Shown: piece by piece, positions 15,568 to 23,288 of the stretch
Position numbering within the stretch: the stretch's first letter is position 1
Layout of the letters: each line of letters opens with the position of its first letter
Assembly: GCF_000711725.1 (NCBI RefSeq)
Contig: NZ_JONP01000004.1
Location: 229,700-293,699 of the forward strand
Reading direction: 5' to 3'
Source: Roseomonas aerilata DSM 19363
GTDB taxonomy: Bacteria; Pseudomonadota; Alphaproteobacteria; Acetobacterales; Acetobacteraceae
DNA length: 64,000 nucleotides
The notes under the pieces: model-generated
Told to the model about the DNA's origin: nothing
Databases searched by the model: none
What the model saw: only the letters and a program-made list of their open reading frames with translations
Position numbers and translations under genes: made by a program

Positions 15568-17175
15568 ATGGAGATCCGAGGCGGCACATCCCCCGAAGGC
15601 GCACCAGCGGCCCCGCGCATGCTCCGCGAGGATCATCGGGACCGCTTCCTCACCTTTGCCTTCGCTGCCGCCGACCTCCTGGTCGAGACCGGGCCGCACG
15701 CCACCATCACCTTCGCCGCCGGCGCGTTCCGCCACCACCTCGGCGAGGCGCCCGAGGCCTTCGTAGGCCGCCCCGTCTACGACCTCATCGCCATCGACGA
15801 GCGCGGCGCCCTCCGCATGGCCATGCAGCTCCTCGCGGCCCGCGGGCGCCTGCCGCCCACGGCCATCCGGCTGAACAACGCGGCCGGCACGCCCTTCTCC
15901 ATCGCTGGCCTCGCCCCCGCGGGCGCGAACGGCCAGTTCTGCCTTACCTTCGGGCCCCTGCCCGCCCCGCCTCGCAGCACGGACCTCGCGGGGGACGCGG
16001 CCTTCGCCCAGGCCGCGGCCGGCATGGTGCGGGCTTCGGGGCGCGGCTCCCTCGCCGTCATCGACCTACCGGACGAGGTCCGCCGCGGCATCCCCAGCCG
16101 CCCGGAGCTGGAAGGGGAACTCGACGCCGCCGTGCTGGCGGGCTCCGGCAGCGGCTTGGCAGGCCGCCTCTCCCCCGGGCGCTACGGCCTGCTCCTCCCG
16201 CGGGAGGCGGACATGCACACCCTCGCCGGCATCACCGCGGGGCTGGAGGCCGCACTTCTCTCGCATGACATCCCCGCGCAGGTGCGGACCGCAACCCTGC
16301 CGCTCGACGCCTCCTCCCTGACGCCCGCCCAGGCCACGCGCGCCCTGCGGCAGGCGCTCTCCAACTTCGCCGGCAAGGGCATCGTCGGCATCGCAGAAGG
16401 CGGACTGACGGGCGCGCTGCGCGACATCGCCGCCCAGGCCGGCAGCGTGCGCCGCGCCATTGGCGAGCGCCGCTTCGAGCTTCTCTACCAGCCCATCGTG
16501 AGCCTGAAGGACCGCCGTATCCATCACCACGAGGCGCTGCTCCGCCCCGCCGGCCTGAACGTTGAGACCTTCATCCGCTGCGCCGAGACCGTCGGCCTGA
16601 CCGAGGAGGTGGACCTCGCCGTGACCGACCGGGTGCTCGACACCCTGCGCTTCACCCCGGGCGCAAGGATCGCGATGAACATCTCCGGCCTTTCGATGGA
16701 AAGCCCGCGCTTCCGCGAAGCCCTGCGGGCCCGTCTCGATGCCCAGAAGAACCTCCTGCCCCGCCTCATGGTCGAGCTGACCGAATCCGCGGAAGTGGAG
16801 GACGAGACCGAGGCGCGCGCCACGCTCGACATGCTGCGCGACCGCGGCGTGCCGCTGTGCATCGACGATTTCGGCGCCGGCGCCGCCGCCTTCCGCTACC
16901 TCCGCAGCTTCCCCGTGAACTGGGTGAAGGTGGATGGCGCCTATGTGCAGAACGCCGTCCGCAGCGAGCGGGACCGCTCCTTCGTCGCCAGCATGGTGGA
17001 CCTCAGCCTTGCCGTCGGCGCGCGCGTGATCGCCGAGCAGGTCGAGACGGAGGAGCACGCGGCGGTCATGGCCTCGCTCGGCATCGAGCTCGCCCAGGGC
17101 TATCTCTTCGCCCGCCCCGGCAAGCTCCCCGCCTCTTCCGGCGTCAGCGCCCCGGCCCGGCGGCGCGTCGCCTGA
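15568..17175 (+). CDS. EAL-domain c-di-GMP phosphodiesterase with PAS-like N-terminus
   Basis: A 535-residue soluble protein. The ATG at 15568 is preferred; a GTG two codons earlier is in frame. The N-terminal 120 residues resemble a PAS fold (ETGPHATITFAAGAFRHHLG, LIAIDERGALRMAM). The middle about 150-280 is variable. The EAL domain has HEALLRP near 320, NISGLSME, the Mg-site DDFGAG near 433, KVDG and the final EQVETEEHAAVMASLGIELA (quoted in part), AQGYLF. The residues needed for c-di-GMP hydrolysis appear present, although the loop after DDFGAG is GAAAFRYL rather than GYSSLSYL. No GGDEF domain is present. Confidence 0.88.
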   Translation: MEIRGGTSPEGAPAAPRMLREDHRDRFLTFAFAAADLLVETGPHATITFAAGAFRHHLGEAPEAFVGRPVYDLIAIDERGALRMAMQLLAARGRLPPTAIRLNNAAGTPFSIAGLAPAGANGQFCLTFGPLPAPPRSTDLAGDAAFAQAAAGMVRASGRGSLAVIDLPDEVRRGIPSRPELEGELDAAVLAGSGSGLAGRLSPGRYGLLLPREADMHTLAGITAGLEAALLSHDIPAQVRTATLPLDASSLTPAQATRALRQALSNFAGKGIVGIAEGGLTGALRDIAAQAGSVRRAIGERRFELLYQPIVSLKDRRIHHHEALLRPAGLNVETFIRCAETVGLTEEVDLAVTDRVLDTLRFTPGARIAMNISGLSMESPRFREALRARLDAQKNLLPRLMVELTESAEVEDETEARATLDMLRDRGVPLCIDDFGAGAAAFRYLRSFPVNWVKVDGAYVQNAVRSERDRSFVASMVDLSLAVGARVIAEQVETEEHAAVMASLGIELAQGYLFARPGKLPASSGVSAPARRRVA

Positions 17176-17190
17176 GCGGCGCCGCCCGCC

Positions 17191-18471
17191 TCAGCCCCCG
17201 TAGCCCGCTTGGCGCGGCAGCCACAGCGCGATCTCCGGAAAGGCGATCAGCAGCCCCGTCCCCGCCGCCAGCATCAGCATGTAGGGAATGATCGAGCGAT
17301 TGACCTCGGCCAGCGGCGCCCCGGTGATCGCCTTGATCACCACGAGGTTCATCGCCACCGGCGGGCTGATCAGCGCCATCTCCAGCGAGAGCGTCAGCAG
17401 CACCCCGTACCAGACCTTGTCGATCCCGAGCGCCCCCAGCGAGGGCAGGATGGCCGGCATGGTCAGCAGGATGATGGAGAAGCTCTCCAGCACCAGCCCG
17501 AGGACGAACAGCAGCACCATCATCGCGACGAGGAAACCGGTGCGCGAAAGGCCCATCTCCGTCACCAGCGCCGCCAGCTCCTGCGGGATGCGCAGCTTCG
17601 TCAGCATGTAGCCGTAGACCGCAGCCCCCGCGATGATCATCAGCAGCATCGCGCTCGTCCGCGTCGCGTCCCCAACCCCATCCCAGAGGTCGCGCCAGGT
17701 CAGCGTGCGGTAGATGCCGGCCGCGATCAGGATCGCGTAGATCGTGCCCGCCCCCGCCGCCTCGGTAGCCGTGAACACCCCCATGTAGATCCCGCCGAGC
17801 ACGAAGATCGGCAGCGTCATCGACCAGCCCGCACGCCGCAGCGAGGTGCCGAGCCGCTCCGGCGGCGGCTCGTCCGCCGGCGCCACCGCCCGGCCCTCGG
17901 TGATGAACACATAGGCCGCGAAGACGATCGCCATCATCAGCCCCGGCAGCAGCCCCGCGAGGAACAGCGCCCCCACGCTCGTCTCCGTCACGAAGGCATA
18001 GAGCACCATCGGCGCGGAGGGCGGAATGAGGATGCCGAGCGTCCCGCCGCCGGCCACCACCCCGAAGGCCCCGCGCCGCGACATGCCGTAGCGCAGCATC
18101 TGCGGGATCGCGATCTTGCCGATCGTCAGCGCCGTCGCGACAGACGAACCGCAGATCGCCGCGAAGACCGTGCAGGCCAGCACCGTGGCGATGCCCACCC
18201 CGCCCCGCACGTTCCGCAGCATGGCGAAGGCCGCGCCGTAGAGGTCGTTCACCACCCGCCCGCGCACCATCACATGCGCCATCATCATGAAGAGCGGGAT
18301 GGCCACCAGCAGGTAGCCGTTGAGGTTGCCGATAACGATCTCGCCCAGCGCGGGGACGCCGCCCTCCACCCAGAGCAGCACCGCGAGCGGTAGCAGGAAC
18401 AGGGCCGCGAACATCGGGATGCCGAGGTAGAGCAGGCCGATCAGCACGGCCATCAACACGAAGAAGAGCAT
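17191..18471 (-). CDS. dctM: TRAP transporter large permease, DctM family
   Basis: A 426-residue membrane protein with about 12 hydrophobic spans, the major ion-coupled channel of a TRAP importer. Diagnostic stretches are VAIPLFMMMAHVM, IAAICGSSVATALTIGKIAI-like residues in the first half, and TLGILIPPSAPMVLYAF, the conserved IPPS turn. The second half repeats the pattern with LISPPVAMNL. It ends a tight operon dctP-dctQ-dctM, with 6 bases between dctQ and dctM. The sodium or proton gradient powers uptake of an organic acid or related compound. Confidence 0.94.
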   Translation of the reverse strand: MLFFVLMAVLIGLLYLGIPMFAALFLLPLAVLLWVEGGVPALGEIVIGNLNGYLLVAIPLFMMMAHVMVRGRVVNDLYGAAFAMLRNVRGGVGIATVLACTVFAAICGSSVATALTIGKIAIPQMLRYGMSRRGAFGVVAGGGTLGILIPPSAPMVLYAFVTETSVGALFLAGLLPGLMMAIVFAAYVFITEGRAVAPADEPPPERLGTSLRRAGWSMTLPIFVLGGIYMGVFTATEAAGAGTIYAILIAAGIYRTLTWRDLWDGVGDATRTSAMLLMIIAGAAVYGYMLTKLRIPQELAALVTEMGLSRTGFLVAMMVLLFVLGLVLESFSIILLTMPAILPSLGALGIDKVWYGVLLTLSLEMALISPPVAMNLVVIKAITGAPLAEVNRSIIPYMLMLAAGTGLLIAFPEIALWLPRQAGYGG

Positions 18472-18477
18472 GCCGCG

Positions 18478-19011
18478 CTACTCCCCGCGCGCCAGCGTGT
18501 CGCGCGGCAATTCCTCGTCGCCCGTCGGCAGGTACTCAGGCGTCCCGCCCAGCAGCAGCACCACGAGTTGCGCGAGGGAAACCAGCAGCAGCACCGCCGC
18601 CCCCACCGGCAGCAACAGTTGCACCCACCATTCCGGGATCTCGGCCACGTCCGTCACCAGCCCGACCATCCTCGAAAAGGCGACCGTCTCCCACCCCGCC
18701 CAGAGCAGGATGCCCGCGACGGCGACGACCGAGGCCGCGCCCACCACATGCGCCGCCCGCGCCAGCCGCGGCCCCATCCGCCCGACCGCGACATCCACCC
18801 CGATATGCTCGAAGCGCCGCTGCGCCTCGGGCGCCGCCAGCAGCACGAGGGCCAGCACCAGCCAGCCCGCCACCTTGTCGATCCAGGGCTGCGGCGCGTG
18901 GAACACGTAGCGCGCGACCACCGATCCGCCGATCAGCACGAGGCAGACGATCGTCGAGACCGAGGCCAGCCCGTAGACCAGGCGGGAAAGGATGCCGATC
19001 GCGCGCCGCAC
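18478..19011 (-). CDS. dctQ: TRAP transporter small permease, DctQ family
   Basis: A 177-residue four-helix membrane protein. Spans lie at about 12-34, 45-62, 88-108 and 130-152. The region RYVFHAPQPWIDKVAGWLVL and the charged loop RRFEHIGVDV match the DctQ consensus (RYVF...W.EE). It starts one base after the dctP stop and is followed by dctM after 6 bases. It links the substrate-binding protein to the large permease. Confidence 0.9.
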   Translation of the reverse strand: MRRAIGILSRLVYGLASVSTIVCLVLIGGSVVARYVFHAPQPWIDKVAGWLVLALVLLAAPEAQRRFEHIGVDVAVGRMGPRLARAAHVVGAASVVAVAGILLWAGWETVAFSRMVGLVTDVAEIPEWWVQLLLPVGAAVLLLVSLAQLVVLLLGGTPEYLPTGDEELPRDTLARGE

Positions 19012-19012
19012 C

Positions 19013-20014
19013 TCAGACCGCCCGCAGCAGGTCCAGCAGCCGCGGCCCGTTCTCGGGGGCCTGGCGCAGGAAGGCGTCCATCACGGGCTTCTGCATCACG
19101 TCGCGCCACGCCGCCACCTGCTCGGGCGTCTGCACGGTGATCGCCATTCCCTTCTCCCGCAGCTCGCCCACGGCGGCCTCGGCGGTGCGGACGGTCACGT
19201 CCACCGCCTCCTCCTCGGCCTTGGCCAGCGCCGCCTCGATCACCGAGCGCGCCTCGGGCCGCAGCCCGTCCCACCAGCGCGGGTTGACGTAAACCTGGGT
19301 CGAGACACTGAAGAAGGGCGAGACCGTCCCGTATTTCTGCACCTCGTAGAAGCGGCGCGACACGGCGGCCGAAACATCCGTCAGCCCGGCGTCGAGGATG
19401 CCCGACTGCAGCGCCCCCACCACCTCCGGTGCCGGCGTCGCGGCGGGAGCCGCGCCCACGGCGGTCAGCGACTGGTCGATCAGCGTGTTGATCCCCCGGA
19501 TCTTCACGCCCCGGAAGTCCTCGGGGTTGACCAGGGCCTTCCGCCCGGAGGTGAAGATCGCGGAATTGGTGGTGAACAGCCAGGCCACCGAGCGCACCGC
19601 CCGCCGCGCCGTGATCCCGTCCAGGAAGCGCCGCGCCTCCGACTTCGGGAAGCGCCGGTTCTGTTCCAGCCCCGTGAAGAAGAAGGGGATCGTCTGGGCC
19701 GACATCTCTGGGATGGTGTTGCCCCAGGTGAAGTTGGTGGCCACCGCCGCCTCGAAGGCCCCGCGCGCGACGCCCGGGAAGTTCTCGGCCACCCGCGCCA
19801 ACTGCTCGGCCGGGAAGACCTGCACGTCCACCGCCCCGTTGCTCCGCGCCTTCACCTCGGCCGCGAAGGCGACCAGCACCTGCGCGATGTGGTGGGAGGG
19901 CGGGTACTGGTGCGACAGCCGCATCACCGTCGCCGCCTGCGCCGCCGCGGTGCGGATGGCTGGGGCGGAAACGCCCGCCGCCAGCGGCAGGGCGAGGAGA
20001 TGGCGTCGGTGCAT
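19013..20014 (-). CDS. dctP: TRAP transporter substrate-binding protein, DctP family
   Basis: A 333-residue periplasmic protein. The signal (MHRRHLLALPLAAGVSAPAI) has an RR pair and may use Tat. The mature part shows RLSHQYPPSHHIAQVLVAFA, a typical DctP opening, VQVFPAEQLA, and the PEDFRGVKIRG segment with the conserved Arg that usually binds a ligand carboxylate. C-terminal GLRPEARSVIEAAL is also standard. The ligand cannot be inferred; no catabolic genes are adjacent. First gene of dctPQM. Confidence 0.93.
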   Translation of the reverse strand: MHRRHLLALPLAAGVSAPAIRTAAAQAATVMRLSHQYPPSHHIAQVLVAFAAEVKARSNGAVDVQVFPAEQLARVAENFPGVARGAFEAAVATNFTWGNTIPEMSAQTIPFFFTGLEQNRRFPKSEARRFLDGITARRAVRSVAWLFTTNSAIFTSGRKALVNPEDFRGVKIRGINTLIDQSLTAVGAAPAATPAPEVVGALQSGILDAGLTDVSAAVSRRFYEVQKYGTVSPFFSVSTQVYVNPRWWDGLRPEARSVIEAALAKAEEEAVDVTVRTAEAAVGELREKGMAITVQTPEQVAAWRDVMQKPVMDAFLRQAPENGPRLLDLLRAV

Positions 20015-20088
20015 GGTCTTCCTCCGGGGGATCGTTGCCCCGGGGTTTGCGTCGCGCTCCCCCGCCGGTCAAGCGCGCAGCACGCGCC

Positions 20089-23000
20089 CTAGTTCCCGCC
20101 GAACAGCCCCCGCAGCGCCCCCGGCGCCAGCATCGAGAGTGGGTCCAGCTGGAAATCCGGGTCGTCCAGCTTCCCCGTCATGCGGAAATTGGCGGCGAAG
20201 ATCCCCCCGTTCCGCTCGGCCGTGAACAGCCGCCCGATCCCCGGCAGCCGCCCCAGCGCGCTGTTCAGCGCGTAGGAGGGAATGATCGTCCCGCGCAGGT
20301 CGTAGCGCTCCGCCTCCCGCAGGATACGCCCCTCCACCGTCACCCCCAGCGAGGCGGAGACCGCCCGCGCCTCGCGCAGCGTCAGCGCCTGCGGCGTCAG
20401 CGTGTAGGGCGCGCTCGCCACGGTGAAGCGCAGCCCCGGCCCGCGCGCCGCCTCTGGAATGCCGTAGATCGACAGCGCCTGCAGCAGCTTGCCGATCGAG
20501 GCCGCCTCCCGCACCCCGAACTCGCGCAGCTCCGCCACGCCCGTCAGCGGCGATCCCGGCGCGTTGGACGACCACTCCCCGGAGGCGTGGAAGGCCCCAT
20601 CATCCACCGCGTCGAACAGCCCGAGGTCGCGCAGCAGGGTGCCGAAGCCCGAGGCCCGCGCCTCCATCGCCCGCCCCGCCCCGCGCGGCACCACCACCGC
20701 CTCGAAGCCGCCGCCGCGCACCCCGCGCCCACTCGCGCGCAGCTCCCGCAGCACGCCGCGCGCATCCACGAACAGCGCCGCCTGCACCGGCGCCAGCTCC
20801 CGCCCCTCGTTCAGCAGCACCCGGTCGAACACGGCGTCCACCCGCATCGCCGTCTCCCCGCCGCCCCGCCCGCCGGAGGAAGCGGCGCGTTCCCGCAGCA
20901 GCCCGCGCGCGTCGAGCACCGTGCCGCGCACCCGGATGTCCCAGGGATCGCCCGGCCCCGTCGGAGAGGCGAAGCGCCCGACGAGCCGGCTCGCCCCCAC
21001 CCGCGCCTCCAGCACATCGGCCGAGTAGGCGTCGCTGCGCCCGAAGGCGACGCCGCCGCGCACGTCCAGCTGCGGTCCCTCGATCCGCACGCCCTCCAGT
21101 GCCACGAGCTCGTCGCCCCGGAAGCGCAGGGTCCCCTCTGCCCGGGCCGCCACCCCCGGCGCCTTGGAATAGAGGAAGGGCGAGAGCGCCAGCCGCGTGT
21201 CCCGCAGGTCCGCCCGCACGGCGACCTCCGCCTCGCGGGAGCGGTGACGTTCCACCTGCGCGACGTAGCCCATCGGCCCCGTCGCATAGGGCGCGGCCTC
21301 CACGCCCAGGCGGCGCAGGTCGGCGGCCTCCGCGCGCCCCTCCACCCGCACCCGCTCCGTCACCTGGGAGGGCGGGCCGGGCCGGAAGTCGAGCTGCGCC
21401 TCCAACCGCCCGGGGATGGTGCCGAGCTGCGCGTTGCCCGCCAGCCGCATCCCCGCCAGGTCCACCTGCACGTCGAGATCCGCCCGCTCCACCGGCTGTC
21501 CCCGGATGAAGTCGGCGATGCGGCCGTTCATCACCTTCCCCGTGGCGGAGACCGCGATCTCCTCCGTCCGCAGGTCCTTCTTCAGCGGCGTGGTCAGCGT
21601 CAGCCGCGCGTCCACCGTGCCGCCCGCCGCCCCCAGCTCCAGCGGCCGCTTGTCGAACAGGTGCAGCCGCGGGTGCCGCACGATCGTCAGCACATCGGCC
21701 AGCGGGCCCGTCACCCGCCCGTTGATCTCCGCCTTCTCCGCGTCGTTATCGAGGTCGAAGAGCCGCACCCGCGCCTCGGGCAGCGCGAGCCCCGTGCCCG
21801 ACTGCCGGTTGGCCCGCGCCTGCACCACCACCTCGCCGAGTGAGAAGGTGATCAGCCCGTCCGCCCCCTCGATCGGCGGCACCGGGCGCAGCCAGTGCAC
21901 CGTCACCCCCTCGGCGCGCAGCGTGCCGTTCACCTCCGTCACGCGCGGGTCGGAAAGGCCGGAGCCCACCTCCCCCTTCACCACCCAGCGGCCGTCCCGC
22001 GCCGCGCCGGCCGTCAGGTTCTCTACCAGCCAGGACCGCACGTTCACCGCCAGGTCCGCCGGCCAGTAGCGGTCGAGGTCGGCCACCGCCAGCCAGTCCA
22101 CCGTGAGCTCGGCCTGTCCATGCCAGCGGTCCTCGCGCCGGTCCGCACTCGCCTTCGCGCTGATCCGCGTGGGCCGCCCCGCGGGCCCCGTGGCGGGCAG
22201 CGTCAGCTCCAGCCGCTCCATCTCGAGATGCGTGCCGTCGTTCGTCAGCACCAGTCGCGCCGCCTGGAAGGGCACGCGCCGGTCCGGCGCCACCACCTGC
22301 CCTCCCTCGGCCCTCACCTCGGCCCGCCCCGTGAAGCGCCCGTCCCCGAAGTCGTAGCGCCCGCTCAGCCGCGCCCCGAGATCCGCCTCCAGAACCGAGA
22401 GCGGCTTGAGCGAGGGCAGCGCCGCGGCAAGCGCGGCGGGGCTCACCGCGTCGATCTCGAGCGCCGCCTCCGCCACCGGCGGCTCCCCCGCCGCACGGCC
22501 GACGATGCGCACCGGGATCTGCTGCCCCGCGACAAGCAAGGCGCCGGACCCCGCAATGCCCAGCGCCCCGTCCGCGCCACGGGTGAGAGAAAGTCCGACC
22601 TCGTCGAGCGACCAGTTGAAGCGCAGCGGATCGTCCCGCACCTGCACCAGCCCGCTCTCGATCCGCACCTCCTGGAGGGAGGCAAGCGGCGAATCGCTCG
22701 CCGGCCCTCGCAGCGCCCGCGCCAGCGCCTGCGTCCCCGCCTCCAGGCTCTGCGCCCCGTCCGAAGGCGGCGCCTCCGGCACCTCCGGCGGCACGCCGAG
22801 GTCGAGCGCGAGGTCGCCCGCCATGTCACGCCGCAGCGAGACGAAGGGATCGCGCAGCAGCACCCGCTCCGGCGCCGCCACCCCGTGCAGCAGCGGCGGC
22901 ACCGCCAGCGTCACCTCCACCGAGGCGAGCGAGGCCCGCGTCGACCCCTCCGGGTCCGCCGCCCGCAGAGCGTCCAACCGCAGCTGCAGCGGCGCGGGCC

Positions 23001-23271
23001 GGCCGTCCTTCCAGCCCTCCCAGGCCACCCAGGCCTGGCCGTAGGTGACGCGCACACCCGGGGCCATGCCGGTCAGCCGCGCCGCCACCGCGTTGTTCAC
23101 CGCGGTGATGGAGGGAATCGCCAGCGGCCCCTGCGCCAGCCGCCAACCGAGCGCCGCCAGCCCCACCCCTAGAAGGATCGCGGCGAGCATCGCCAGGCGC
23201 AGCAGGAAGGAAACCGCCTGCACCGCGCGGCGCCAGGAGTGCCTCCCCACTTGACCAACAAGGCGCCTCAC
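20089..23271 (-). CDS. Large AsmA-like / YhdP-type inner-membrane-anchored protein
   Basis: About 1060 residues from a GTG at 23269-23271; the ATG at 23328 would overlap glnE on the other strand, so the later start is preferred. One N-terminal transmembrane helix (FLLRLAMLAAILLGVGLAAL, about 20-45) anchors a very long periplasmic beta-rich body with repeated VEGR and LRLDALRA-like strands. The C-terminal region (FTVASAPYTLTPQALTLREA to FRMTGKLDDPDFQLDPLS, quoted in part) is the AsmA-C/DUF3971 repeat. Members of this family form bridge-like structures that carry phospholipid to the outer membrane. The gene is divergent from glnE with 17 bases between starts. Confidence 0.85.
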   Translation of the reverse strand: MRRLVGQVGRHSWRRAVQAVSFLLRLAMLAAILLGVGLAALGWRLAQGPLAIPSITAVNNAVAARLTGMAPGVRVTYGQAWVAWEGWKDGRPAPLQLRLDALRAADPEGSTRASLASVEVTLAVPPLLHGVAAPERVLLRDPFVSLRRDMAGDLALDLGVPPEVPEAPPSDGAQSLEAGTQALARALRGPASDSPLASLQEVRIESGLVQVRDDPLRFNWSLDEVGLSLTRGADGALGIAGSGALLVAGQQIPVRIVGRAAGEPPVAEAALEIDAVSPAALAAALPSLKPLSVLEADLGARLSGRYDFGDGRFTGRAEVRAEGGQVVAPDRRVPFQAARLVLTNDGTHLEMERLELTLPATGPAGRPTRISAKASADRREDRWHGQAELTVDWLAVADLDRYWPADLAVNVRSWLVENLTAGAARDGRWVVKGEVGSGLSDPRVTEVNGTLRAEGVTVHWLRPVPPIEGADGLITFSLGEVVVQARANRQSGTGLALPEARVRLFDLDNDAEKAEINGRVTGPLADVLTIVRHPRLHLFDKRPLELGAAGGTVDARLTLTTPLKKDLRTEEIAVSATGKVMNGRIADFIRGQPVERADLDVQVDLAGMRLAGNAQLGTIPGRLEAQLDFRPGPPSQVTERVRVEGRAEAADLRRLGVEAAPYATGPMGYVAQVERHRSREAEVAVRADLRDTRLALSPFLYSKAPGVAARAEGTLRFRGDELVALEGVRIEGPQLDVRGGVAFGRSDAYSADVLEARVGASRLVGRFASPTGPGDPWDIRVRGTVLDARGLLRERAASSGGRGGGETAMRVDAVFDRVLLNEGRELAPVQAALFVDARGVLRELRASGRGVRGGGFEAVVVPRGAGRAMEARASGFGTLLRDLGLFDAVDDGAFHASGEWSSNAPGSPLTGVAELREFGVREAASIGKLLQALSIYGIPEAARGPGLRFTVASAPYTLTPQALTLREARAVSASLGVTVEGRILREAERYDLRGTIIPSYALNSALGRLPGIGRLFTAERNGGIFAANFRMTGKLDDPDFQLDPLSMLAPGALRGLFGGN

Positions 23272-23288
23272 GCGTTGCCTGCCGGGAG